Positions 18,533 to 26,869 of a stretch of DNA of 64,000 bases are shown piece by piece. The translations under genes were made by a program, and so were the position numbers. Source of the stretch: Acinetobacter bereziniae LMG 1003 = CIP 70.12 (GTDB taxonomy: Bacteria > Pseudomonadota > Gammaproteobacteria > Pseudomonadales > Moraxellaceae); the NCBI RefSeq assembly GCF_000368925.1, contig NZ_KB849756.1:12822-76821 (forward strand), given 5' to 3'. Under the pieces are notes generated by a model that saw nothing but the letters and a program-made list of their open reading frames with translations, was not told the DNA's origin and did no database searches. Within the stretch, counting starts at the first letter, position 1. Each line of letters opens with the position of its first letter.

Positions 18533-19378
18533 TTAACTAATCTCAGTACGAATATTATTCACCATATGTAATAAACGTGGCGCAATATCTTCTTCCAGTT
18601 TTTCACGATTCATTATAAAGCTTGGACCACCACAGTTAAATACCAATAAGCCATGTTGTTCATGAATCAATGGAACAGCTACAGAGTTGACATCTTTATG
18701 CCACTCCCCAATGGAAAAGCAATAACCAAAATCTTGATAATCTTTGAATGCTTTATCTAAATCACGATTGATTTTAATCCAGTCTTCTTTATGTTTACGA
18801 CGGATTGCATCCAGCAAAAATTCTCTTTCATCTTCAGGCATTGCTGCAAGACACGCACGCCCCATCGAGCTTAAATGAATCGGCAAATAGGTTCCAACCT
18901 GACGTCGCATGGTCATATTGCCTTTACCTTGAACCACATCCAAATAAATCATATTCAAACGATCACGTGTCGCCATTGCAACAGCAGCACCTGCGTAATC
19001 TGCTAAATTCTTCATATAAGGATGTGCAATATTACGGATGGACACATTGGAAAGCATTGAATATCCGAATGCCAAAACACCAACAGAGAGTTGGAATTTA
19101 CTCGAATTTGGCACTTGTTTGATATAGCCCAAGCGTGACAAGGTATGGGTTAAGCGAGTAATTGTCGGTTTAGGTAAACCTGTCATTTGTGAGAGTTCTT
19201 GATTACCTAAATGTTGATGTTTTGGCGTAAAACAACGCAATAACTCTAAACCACGTCCTAAGGCAGTGATAAATTGACGATCATTTTCATCCTGCATATC
19301 TTCTATAGGATGCAATAGCTCATGGCGCAAAGGCGCTAATAATTTTTCTGTATGTTCTGCATCAAAGGCATCAGTCAT
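18533..19378 (-). CDS. IclR family regulator of the second module
   Basis: Regulator of 281 residues, a clear paralogue of the protein at 16392-17234. The winged helix has GNQELSQMTGLPKPTITRLTHTLSRLGYI. The ligand domain has SSMGRACLAAMPEDEREF and CFSIGEWHKDVNSVAVPLI. Nearly all residues of the recognition helix (PKPTI) are shared. A perfect copy of the palindrome sits 24 bp before its ATG, pointing to autoregulation. It is probably the regulator of the CaiB-type transferase and the second acyl-CoA dehydrogenase, and may cross-talk with the dca regulator. The N-terminal 40 residues are unlike those of its paralogue. Confidence 0.86.
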   Translation of the reverse strand: MTDAFDAEHTEKLLAPLRHELLHPIEDMQDENDRQFITALGRGLELLRCFTPKHQHLGNQELSQMTGLPKPTITRLTHTLSRLGYIKQVPNSSKFQLSVGVLAFGYSMLSNVSIRNIAHPYMKNLADYAGAAVAMATRDRLNMIYLDVVQGKGNMTMRRQVGTYLPIHLSSMGRACLAAMPEDEREFLLDAIRRKHKEDWIKINRDLDKAFKDYQDFGYCFSIGEWHKDVNSVAVPLIHEQHGLLVFNCGGPSFIMNREKLEEDIAPRLLHMVNNIRTEIS

Positions 19379-19401
19379 GGTTATAACACTTCATCTATTT
19401 G

Positions 19402-19416
19402 TTTCGCACTGCGAAA
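19402..19416. promoter_or_regulatory. Perfect IclR-type operator before the second IclR gene
   Basis: TTTCGCA-C-TGCGAAA, a perfect 7-bp inverted repeat around one base. This is the clearest copy of the shared palindrome and serves as reference for the others. Confidence 0.72.
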
Positions 19417-19548
19417 ATTATAATCTATTTTTTCTATAAATACACTTTAAAATAAATAATGCATAAAGGTGGATGTGAAAAGTCTAATTTTTCTGATGAT
19501 TGCGAAACTTAATCATCATAGCCCTTTCACATCAATGGATTAAAATCC

Positions 19549-20766
19549 TTAGCCAATCACACCTTGAGCTTTTAATTCTGCAAATTTCTCATCAGAAATA
19601 ATACGACCTAAGATTGTTTGTGTATGCTCTCCCAATAAAGGTGGTGCATTTCGATACTCTACAGGTGTCCGAGAAAGTTTGATGGGAGAACCAACGACTG
19701 TCATTTTTTCACGAAGTGGATGTGGCATTTCTACCAACATTTCTCGTGCAATCACTTGAGGTTCATTAAAAGCTTGTTCGAGATTGTTAATCACCCCCAC
19801 AGGCACTTTGGCTGCATAAATTGCATTTACCCATTCATCAGCAGTCTTGCTTAAAAAATGCTTGGATAAAATATCAATCACTTCCTCACGATGTTTGATT
19901 CGATCCGCATTACGGCTAAAGCGAGGATCGTTGGGTAAATCAGCTAAACCAATACTGTTACATAGTTGAATAAATTGGCTGTCATTACCACAAGCAATAA
20001 TGAATTCTCGATCTGAAGCTTTAAATAACTGGTAAGGCACAATATTGGCATGTGCATTGCCATAACGCACAGGAATTTTTCCTGAGGAAAAATAGTTCAT
20101 TCCTTGGTTTGCCATCGTAGCGATTTGCACATCAAGTAAAGCCATATCTATATATTGACCTAAACCTGTTATATGACGGTTGAGTAAGGCTGCTTGTATG
20201 GCAATGGTTGAATATAATCCAGTGGATAAATCAGAAAAAGCTACCCCCACTTTTTGCGGACCACCACCGGGTAAATCATCCTTTTCACCTGTGATGGACA
20301 TCAGACCGCCCATACCTTGGATGATAAAATCATAACCCGGTTCTTCTGCTCTTGGTCCATTTTGTCCAAAACCAGTGATTGAGCAATAGACCAGTCTTGG
20401 GTTGATTTCAGATAAAGTGGCATAATCTAAGCCATACTTTTTTAAAGAGCCTGTTTTATAGTTTTCAATGACCACATCCGTATCTTGGATGAGTGTTTTG
20501 ATAAGTGCTTGCCCTTCTGGATTTGCAATATCAATCGCAACAGAAAGCTTATTTCGATTGGTCGACTGATAATAAGCAGCTTCACGTGTGTCGTGCCCTG
20601 CATCATCTTTCATCCAAGGTGGTCCCCAAGAACGGGTATCATCACCTAACTTTGGTCTTTCAACCTTAATAACCTCTGCACCTAGATCAGCAAGAATCTG
20701 TCCACACCACGGTCCAGCCAGTACTCGACTTAAATCAAGTACACGAATTCCATTTAAAGCGCCCAT
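19549..20766 (-). CDS. CaiB/BaiF (type III) CoA-transferase
   Basis: Class III CoA-transferase of 405 residues from the chosen start. The N-terminal RVLDLSRVLAGPWCGQILADLGAEVIKVE and the YCSITGFGQNGP stretch are diagnostic. The catalytic Asp is Asp179 in FSDLSTGLYS. The family moves CoA between acids without a hydrolysis step; near relatives use succinyl-CoA for glutarate or other diacids. Two ATG lie 6 bp apart; GTGGA is well spaced only from the one at 20766. It is divergent from an acyl-CoA dehydrogenase across a gap with two operators. It is thus an activation enzyme of a different class from DcaIJ, placed beside a DcaA paralogue, suggesting a second diacid. Confidence 0.84.
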   Translation of the reverse strand: MGALNGIRVLDLSRVLAGPWCGQILADLGAEVIKVERPKLGDDTRSWGPPWMKDDAGHDTREAAYYQSTNRNKLSVAIDIANPEGQALIKTLIQDTDVVIENYKTGSLKKYGLDYATLSEINPRLVYCSITGFGQNGPRAEEPGYDFIIQGMGGLMSITGEKDDLPGGGPQKVGVAFSDLSTGLYSTIAIQAALLNRHITGLGQYIDMALLDVQIATMANQGMNYFSSGKIPVRYGNAHANIVPYQLFKASDREFIIACGNDSQFIQLCNSIGLADLPNDPRFSRNADRIKHREEVIDILSKHFLSKTADEWVNAIYAAKVPVGVINNLEQAFNEPQVIAREMLVEMPHPLREKMTVVGSPIKLSRTPVEYRNAPPLLGEHTQTILGRIISDEKFAELKAQGVIG

Positions 20767-20822
20767 GTCCATTCCACGTTCGATTTGTTTAATTTCCTAC
20801 AGGAAAACTTGTTTAGCATAAG

Positions 20823-20837
20823 TTTCGCATAGCGATA
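20823..20837. promoter_or_regulatory. IclR-type operator before the CaiB-type gene
   Basis: TTTCGCA-T-AGCGATA, five of seven arm pairs intact, 57 bp upstream of the CoA-transferase ATG in the 332-bp divergent gap. Confidence 0.55.
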
Positions 20838-20968
20838 TGTATTTTTAATATACATGCAAGTATGCAAAAATCAATCAAAATATTTTCCACAGTTGATAAT
20901 AATCTATTTTTTAAATGAACTTAGACAATAAAATCAAATAATTATGATCACTTAGATAAAATACATTA

Positions 20969-20983
20969 TATCGCATTGCGAAA
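20969..20983. promoter_or_regulatory. IclR-type operator before the second acyl-CoA dehydrogenase
   Basis: TATCGCA-T-TGCGAAA, six of seven arm pairs intact, about 116 bp upstream of the acyl-CoA dehydrogenase ATG. A further half-site, CGAAACGAAA, lies at 21030-21039. With the site at 20823 this gap carries two full operators. No gene is seen in it. Confidence 0.6.
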
Positions 20984-21098
20984 TTAATTTTCAAAATATA
21001 TTGTTTTATGCAATTCCATTGATTAATATCGAAACGAAATGCAGGGTTTAACCCGCATTAGATTGATGTTTTAAGTAAGTTGTATAAAGGACAAGACT

Positions 21099-22250
21099 AT
21101 GATTCGAGATCAGGAAACACTTAACCAACTGGTAGATATGATTCGACAGTTTGTAGATGGTGTATTGATTCCTCATGAGAATGAAGTCGCAGAAACAGAT
21201 CAGATTCCTCAAAAAATTATTGAGCAAATGCAAACTTTAGGTTTATTTGGACTCACAATTCCTGAGCAATATGATGGTCTTGGACTGACTATGGAAGAGG
21301 AAGTGACGATTGCATTTGAACTTGGTCGTACTTCCCCTGCTTTCCGTTCATTGATCGGTACCAATAACGGCATCGGTTCAAGCGGTTTAATCATTGACGG
21401 AACCGACACACAAAAATCATTTTTCTTACCTCGTCTAGCACGTGGAGAGCTAATCAGCTCATTTTGTCTCACAGAACCAGATGCAGGTTCAGATGCAGCT
21501 TCGCTCAAGACGACTGCCATTAAGGATGGTGATTTCTATATTTTAAATGGTACTAAACGCTTTATTACCAACGCACCACATGCAGGTGTATTCACAGTCA
21601 TGGCGCGTACTAACCCTGAGATAAAAGGTTCTGGTGGAATCTCAGCGTTTATTGTGGATAGCACAACAGTAGGAATCTCTTTGGGTAAACAGGATCAAAA
21701 AATGGGACAAAAAGGTGCGCACACCTGTGATGTCATTTTTGAAAACTGTCGGATTCCTGCCTCTGCACTGATCGGTGGTGTCGAAGGCGTTGGCTTTAAA
21801 ACAGCAATGAAAGTTCTAGATAAAGGGCGCTTACATATTGCTGCAATTAGTGTAGGTGCCGCTATCCGTATGTTGGATGATGCGCTCAAGTTTGCGATTG
21901 AACGTAAACAGTTTGGTCAAGCGATTGCAGAATTTCAATTGATTCAAGCCATGCTTGCTGACTCTAAAGCTGAAATTTATGCCGCCAAATGTATGGTCAT
22001 AGATGCAGCTAGACAACGTGATGCTGGACAAAATGTCAGTACTGAAGCTTCATGCGCCAAAATGTTTGCGACTGAAATGTGTGGTCGTGTCGCAGATCGA
22101 TGTGTACAGATTCACGGGGGTTCAGGTTATATCAGCGAATATGCGATTGAACGTTTTTATCGAGATGTGCGTTTATTCCGTCTTTATGAAGGAACAACTC
22201 AGATTCAGCAAATGATTATTGCCCGAAACATGATTCGTGCTGTGTCTTAA
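21099..22250 (+). CDS. Acyl-CoA dehydrogenase, DcaA paralogue
   Basis: Acyl-CoA dehydrogenase of 383 residues with catalytic Glu364 in LYEGTTQIQQ and CLTEPDAGSDAASL near 125. The C-terminal region is almost identical to DcaA at 10437-11591, and the N-termini also align (MIRDQETLNQL against MIRDEGMLQQL). It is not a glutaryl-CoA dehydrogenase in N-terminal pattern. ATAAAGGACAAG before the ATG gives a good ribosome site. It leads a rightward pair with the MFS gene at 22312 and faces the CaiB-type transferase. It probably oxidises the CoA ester made by that transferase; later steps could borrow the dca hydratase, dehydrogenase and thiolase (inference). Confidence 0.86.
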   Translation: MIRDQETLNQLVDMIRQFVDGVLIPHENEVAETDQIPQKIIEQMQTLGLFGLTIPEQYDGLGLTMEEEVTIAFELGRTSPAFRSLIGTNNGIGSSGLIIDGTDTQKSFFLPRLARGELISSFCLTEPDAGSDAASLKTTAIKDGDFYILNGTKRFITNAPHAGVFTVMARTNPEIKGSGGISAFIVDSTTVGISLGKQDQKMGQKGAHTCDVIFENCRIPASALIGGVEGVGFKTAMKVLDKGRLHIAAISVGAAIRMLDDALKFAIERKQFGQAIAEFQLIQAMLADSKAEIYAAKCMVIDAARQRDAGQNVSTEASCAKMFATEMCGRVADRCVQIHGGSGYISEYAIERFYRDVRLFRLYEGTTQIQQMIIARNMIRAVS

Positions 22251-22311
22251 TTAATTCTTCGGCACTTTAAAACGAATTAAAGTGCCATAAATCAAATGTA
22301 GGTAATGGATT

Positions 22312-23562
22312 ATGGCTACAAACTACACCACCTCTATCTCCCCAATACAACCCCACACTTGGAAAATTGCATTTATTTTTGCATTCTTGGCTTTGTTGGT
22401 CGATGGCGCTGATCTCATGCTGCTGTCTTATAGCCTAAACAGTATTAAAGCAGATTTTGGCTTAAGCTCAGTTCAAGCAGGTATGCTCGGTAGTTTTACG
22501 TTGGCGGGTATGGCTGTAGGGGGAATATTTGGAGGATGGGCATGTGATAAATATGGTCGAGTGCGTATTGTAGTACTTTCGATCCTAACTTTTTCACTCC
22601 TGACATGCGGATTAGGCTTTACCCAAAGTTTCCTAGAGTTTGGCTTACTGCGCTTTTTTGCTTCACTGGGTTTGGGTTCACTTTATATTGCCTGTAATAC
22701 TTTAATGGCTGAATATGTTCCGACGCGTTACCGTACAACCGTCTTAGGTACATTACAGGCAGGTTGGACAGTCGGTTATATCGTTGCAACCTTGCTTGCT
22801 GGTTGGATTATCCCAGATCATGGTTGGCGCATGTTGTTTTACGTTGCCATTGTCCCTGTATTGATTGCAATTTTGATGCACCTACTTGTGCCAGAACCTT
22901 TAGCATGGCAAGAATCTCGCCTTAAACAGCCAGTCGTGACTCAAGATGTTGAAAAAACTTCTGCTTTCCAATTGATTTTTAAAGATAAGCGTAATCGTAA
23001 TATGTTTATTTTATGGGCATTAACAGCAGGTTTCTTGCAGTTTGGTTATTATGGGGTCAATAACTGGATGCCATCCTATTTAGAAAGTGAATTAGGAATG
23101 AAGTTCAAGGAAATGACCGCATATATGGTCGGTACTTATACTGCCATGATTCTTGGTAAAGTCCTTGCAGGGATGATGGCTGACAAATTGGGGCGCCGTT
23201 TTAGCTATGCATTTGGTGCAATTGGTACCGCAATTTTTCTTCCTTTGATTGTTTTTTACAATTCACCAAGCAATATTTTGTATCTTTTGATCGCTTTTGG
23301 ATTCTTATATGGTATTCCATATGGTGTAAATGCAACATATATGACTGAAAGTTTCCCTACAGCGATTCGTGGTACAGCAATTGGTGGCGCTTATAATGTG
23401 GGTCGACTTGGTGCTGCACTTGCGCCTGCAACGATCGGATTCTTGGCATCTGGTGGTTCTATTGGTTTGGGTTTTGTGGTTATGGGAGCTGCGTATTTAA
23501 TTTGTGGCGTTATTCCTGCACTGTTTATCAAAGAAAAATTATATGATCCACAAAAGTCCTAA
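22312..23562 (+). CDS. MFS transporter of the second module, DcaK paralogue
   Basis: Twelve-helix MFS carrier of 416 residues. Helix 1 has the acidic LLVDGADLMLLSYSL, the A motif is GGWACDKYGRVRIV, and loop 8-9 has ADKLGRRFSY. Long identical stretches with the carrier at 9084-10379 (LQFGYYGV, GFLYGIPY, FPTxIRGxAxGGAYN) show duplication together with the neighbouring acyl-CoA dehydrogenase. It lies 61 bp after that gene and closes with the terminator at 23585. Likely an importer of the diacid used by this module. The 14-residue N-terminal tail is short compared with the paralogue. Confidence 0.83.
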   Translation: MATNYTTSISPIQPHTWKIAFIFAFLALLVDGADLMLLSYSLNSIKADFGLSSVQAGMLGSFTLAGMAVGGIFGGWACDKYGRVRIVVLSILTFSLLTCGLGFTQSFLEFGLLRFFASLGLGSLYIACNTLMAEYVPTRYRTTVLGTLQAGWTVGYIVATLLAGWIIPDHGWRMLFYVAIVPVLIAILMHLLVPEPLAWQESRLKQPVVTQDVEKTSAFQLIFKDKRNRNMFILWALTAGFLQFGYYGVNNWMPSYLESELGMKFKEMTAYMVGTYTAMILGKVLAGMMADKLGRRFSYAFGAIGTAIFLPLIVFYNSPSNILYLLIAFGFLYGIPYGVNATYMTESFPTAIRGTAIGGAYNVGRLGAALAPATIGFLASGGSIGLGFVVMGAAYLICGVIPALFIKEKLYDPQKS

Positions 23563-23584
23563 ATTTTAAAATTTAACGACCGTG

Positions 23585-23612
23585 AAGCCAGCTTAATTTT
23601 GCTGGCTTTTTT
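23585..23612 (+). terminator. Intrinsic terminator after the second module
   Basis: 8-bp stem AAGCCAGC/GCTGGCTT with an 8-nt loop, then a T-run. It separates the MFS gene from the ETF-QO gene, which therefore needs its own promoter. Confidence 0.83.
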
Positions 23613-23696
23613 GTTGCTATCTTTTTGGATTTATTTATAAAATTGAGTTTTTTGTCGAGCTCTTTCATTTGATATTTTTATTAAAATAATTTAAAG

Positions 23697-23711
23697 TACC
23701 GCTAAGCGAAA
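23697..23711. promoter_or_regulatory. Degenerate IclR-type operator before the ETF-QO gene
   Basis: TACCGCT-A-AGCGAAA: the right arm is conserved, five of seven pairs hold. It ends 13 bp before the ATG of the ETF-ubiquinone oxidoreductase gene, close to the ribosome site. Weak by itself; it gains weight from the five better copies. Confidence 0.4.
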
Positions 23712-23724
23712 TGGAATTTCTTTT

Positions 23725-25437
23725 ATGAATAATATACAACGCGAATCGATGGAGTTTGACGTCGTGATCGTAGGCGCAGGTCCTGCGGGTCTTTCTGCTG
23801 CGATTAAAATTCGTCAATTGGCTATTGAAAACAACCTTTCCGACCTTTCTGTCTGTGTGGTTGAAAAAGGCTCTGAAGTTGGTGCGCATATCCTTTCTGG
23901 TGCTGTACTTGAACCTCGTGCAATCAATGAACTTTTCCCTGACTGGAAAGAACAAGGCGCACCTTTAAATGTGCCTGTGACTGAGGACAAGACTTATTTC
24001 CTCATGTCTGCTGAAAAGTCTCAAGAAGCACCGCATTGGATGGTTCCTAAAACCATGCACAACGATGGCAACTATGTCATTTCATTGGGTAATGTTGTTC
24101 GTTGGTTGGGTCAAAAGGCTGAGGAATTAGAAGTTTCTATTTTCCCGGGCTTTGCTGCTTCAGAAATTCTTTATCATGAAGATGGTTCTGTAAAAGGGAT
24201 TCAAACTGGTGATATGGGCGTTGGTAAAGATGGTGAACCGACGCATAACTTCACGCCTGGTTATGAACTTCATGCCAAATATACGATTTTTGCAGAAGGT
24301 TGCCGTGGACATCTCGGTAAACGTTTAATTGCAAAATACAACTTAGATCAAGATGCTGATCCGCAACATTACGGTATCGGGATTAAAGAACTTTGGGAAA
24401 TCGACCCTGCAAAACATAAACCAGGTTTGGTGATGCATGGTTCAGGTTGGCCTCTTGCTGAAACAGGTTCTTCAGGTGGATGGTGGTTATATCACGCTGA
24501 AAACAACCAAGTGACTTTGGGTATGATTGTCGATTTATCTTATGAAAATCCACATATGTATCCATTTGCTGAAATGCAACGTTGGAAAACACATCCACTG
24601 ATCAAGCAATATCTTGAAGGTGGTAAGCGTATTTCTTATGGCGCACGTGCAGTTGTAAAAGGTGGTCTAAACTCACTGCCAAAATTGACTTTCCCGGGTG
24701 GATGCCTGATTGGTGATGATGCGGGTTTCTTAAACTTTGCTAAAATCAAAGGCTCTCATACCGCAATGAAATCAGGTATGTTGTGTGGTGAGGCTGTATT
24801 TGAAGCAATCCAAGCAGGTCATGCAAAAGGTGGTGATTTAGCAATTGCTCGTGTGACTGAGGGTGAAGACTTCTTTGCGAAAGAGTTGACGGCATATACA
24901 GACAAATTCAACAATAGTTGGTTAAAAGAAGAGTTGCATCGTTCACGCAACTTTGGTCCTGCAATGCATAAATTCGGTTTATGGATGGGTGGCGCATTTA
25001 ACTTTATCGACCAAAATATCTTTAAAGTTCCATTTACTTTACACGATCTTGTGCCTGACTTTAGTGCCTTGAAAACTGTAGATGCGTCTACCTTTAAACC
25101 GAACTATCCAAAGCTAGATGGTAAATTGACTTTTGACCGTTTGTCTTCTGTATTCGTTTCTAACACGGTACATGAAGAGAATCAGCCAGCACATTTAAAA
25201 CTGACTGACCCAACGATTCCTGTAAATGTCAATTTACCCAAATGGGATGAGCCTGCTCAGCGTTACTGCCCTGCTGGTGTATATGAAATCATGGAAAATG
25301 ATGATGGTTCTAAGCGCTTCCAGATTAATGCGGCAAACTGTGTTCACTGTAAGACGTGTGATATTAAAGATCCTTCACAAAACATCACATGGGTAACACC
25401 TGAGGGTGGTGGTGGTCCTAACTATCCAAATATGTAA
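23725..25437 (+). CDS. Electron transfer flavoprotein-ubiquinone oxidoreductase
   Basis: Membrane-associated FAD/4Fe-4S enzyme of 570 residues. It takes electrons from ETF, reduced by acyl-CoA dehydrogenases, and passes them to ubiquinone. The FAD motif is DVVIVGAGPAGLSAAI near residue 11. The mid-protein SGWPLAETGSSGGWWLYH and FPGGCLIGDDAGFLN stretches are typical. The cluster ligands are CPAGVYE and NCVHCKTCDIKDP near the C-terminus, and the protein ends GGGGPNYPNM as in the family. Length is normal. It stands alone after a terminator. Five acyl-CoA dehydrogenases in the window need this outlet, and an operator-like site in front may link it to the diacid genes. ETF subunit genes are not here. 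Confidence 0.93.
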   Translation: MNNIQRESMEFDVVIVGAGPAGLSAAIKIRQLAIENNLSDLSVCVVEKGSEVGAHILSGAVLEPRAINELFPDWKEQGAPLNVPVTEDKTYFLMSAEKSQEAPHWMVPKTMHNDGNYVISLGNVVRWLGQKAEELEVSIFPGFAASEILYHEDGSVKGIQTGDMGVGKDGEPTHNFTPGYELHAKYTIFAEGCRGHLGKRLIAKYNLDQDADPQHYGIGIKELWEIDPAKHKPGLVMHGSGWPLAETGSSGGWWLYHAENNQVTLGMIVDLSYENPHMYPFAEMQRWKTHPLIKQYLEGGKRISYGARAVVKGGLNSLPKLTFPGGCLIGDDAGFLNFAKIKGSHTAMKSGMLCGEAVFEAIQAGHAKGGDLAIARVTEGEDFFAKELTAYTDKFNNSWLKEELHRSRNFGPAMHKFGLWMGGAFNFIDQNIFKVPFTLHDLVPDFSALKTVDASTFKPNYPKLDGKLTFDRLSSVFVSNTVHEENQPAHLKLTDPTIPVNVNLPKWDEPAQRYCPAGVYEIMENDDGSKRFQINAANCVHCKTCDIKDPSQNITWVTPEGGGGPNYPNM

Positions 25438-25582
25438 TTTGGATGGCTGGTCTAGAGCTTTAGGGTTCTTTTACTCCAATTTGTTGAGTGCATAAGCGCT
25501 TCATTTTTAATTATTTAGGTAAGCTTAGTTCCCAAGGGAGCTAAGCTTGAAATGAATCTAATTCGAATTGAGTCCTCGTTTT

Positions 25583-26755
25583 TTAAAAATTATAGAACAA
25601 TAAAATATTTAACAAACCTCTCCATCCGAGATCATCTCCTTGAGCAAAAGAATTTGCATTGCCACCAATAAATGGATCATTTTTACTTAATAAATATTCA
25701 GCTGCTACAGAAAAATGACCTTTATCTGCTTGGATACCAAAGATATTTCTGTACGATCTTTCAAATTCACGAGGTTGTTTTTGCAGTGCACTATAAGTGA
25801 GATAAGGTGTGAGTGACCAACCATAAAGCACATCTTTCATCAGATAATTTACATCAAAAGTATAGAAACTTGCTTCATTGGCTAAATTGTAGGAACTATC
25901 AAAAGACCCGACCACTGCATAATCTCTCCCTAAACTGTCCAGATGAGTCACTTTGTTTCTACCGAGAGTTAATGTGACATTGGCATTTTTATAATTGATT
26001 TTACTAAACGCAGACCATGCATTGCGGTGTCCAGTCTGTGAATCATTTTTATTTTCAATGTTAGAATACCAATACGAAGATCCTAATTTTAAATTTAGAT
26101 CAGGTTGATTCGATAAAGGAATTTCTTTTATCAAACGTGCAAGAAGCATGTTTTTTTCTTTTACATAGGGCTGATTTTTCTGATCTGGTTTAACATAATT
26201 CGCTGAATAATGGGCTGAATCTAAACTTTTACCTGTATAATTCCCTGCATCACGGGTAAAAAATGCCCCGTCAAATTTGGTTGTCGAATTGATATTTGAA
26301 GAATAGCGAATACCAAGATTATGCACATCTTCTAAGCCTGCATTAATGACCATTCCTCCAAACCAACTGGTTGACCAGCCCCGACCTGGACCAAATGGAA
26401 TTTCCTGAATACCAAAGGTTATCGTATTGTCTTCACTTAACTTATAGCCGAGATTTGCATCTACTAGAGAAGAGAAATCACATAATCTGTCGAATTGATA
26501 ACAACGATATTCTAGCGCGCCGAAAATATTTTTAGCCTCATATTTGATGGCTAATTTTGCGGCATCAAATTTCAAATTATGTTCACGATCATCTGTGTAA
26601 TCTTTATCCATGATGTTTGCTCTCAGCCATCCTGAAATAGTCACTTCGCCCAAATCCGAATGTGCATCGCCAAAACGTAAATTCTCAGCGAAAAGGTCGG
26701 GTGAAAATGTAGATAAAGCACCACCAAGAAAAATATAAATTTTCCATTTTAACAT
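25583..26755 (-). CDS. Outer-membrane porin of the hydroxyproline cluster
   Basis: Exported beta-barrel protein of 390 residues. Signal peptide with a hydrophobic core and a predicted cut after FSPDLFA near residue 23, alternating amphipathic strands, and C-terminal Phe (LLFYNF). It has no DcaP-type coiled coil. Two Cys around residues 84 and 91 (YRCYQFDRLCDF) could form a disulfide. It lies 114 bp after the AGCS symporter gene in the same direction, which suggests a channel for the same amino acid or betaine. I cannot place it in a named porin family with certainty. Confidence 0.7.
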   Translation of the reverse strand: MLKWKIYIFLGGALSTFSPDLFAENLRFGDAHSDLGEVTISGWLRANIMDKDYTDDREHNLKFDAAKLAIKYEAKNIFGALEYRCYQFDRLCDFSSLVDANLGYKLSEDNTITFGIQEIPFGPGRGWSTSWFGGMVINAGLEDVHNLGIRYSSNINSTTKFDGAFFTRDAGNYTGKSLDSAHYSANYVKPDQKNQPYVKEKNMLLARLIKEIPLSNQPDLNLKLGSSYWYSNIENKNDSQTGHRNAWSAFSKINYKNANVTLTLGRNKVTHLDSLGRDYAVVGSFDSSYNLANEASFYTFDVNYLMKDVLYGWSLTPYLTYSALQKQPREFERSYRNIFGIQADKGHFSVAAEYLLSKNDPFIGGNANSFAQGDDLGWRGLLNILLFYNF

Positions 26756-26869
26756 TCTAAAAATCCTTTAATATCAGTGCTAGGCTCTAAATATATTGCT
26801 TTTAAATGAACATAGCGTTTGATTGAAACTGTTTTTGTTTTTCGCCTATGCAATGCAGAGCGACTTTTT

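Noticed and set aside
21099..22250. Glutaryl-CoA dehydrogenase beside a CaiB-type transferase (gcdH/gcoT pair)
   Set aside because: The sequence is a close paralogue of DcaA and lacks the N-terminal pattern I know from GcdH; glutarate remains possible as substrate, but the name is not supported.
23665..23955. Minus-strand open frame over the start of the ETF-QO gene
   Set aside because: It lies antisense to a strongly conserved enzyme and has no family features.
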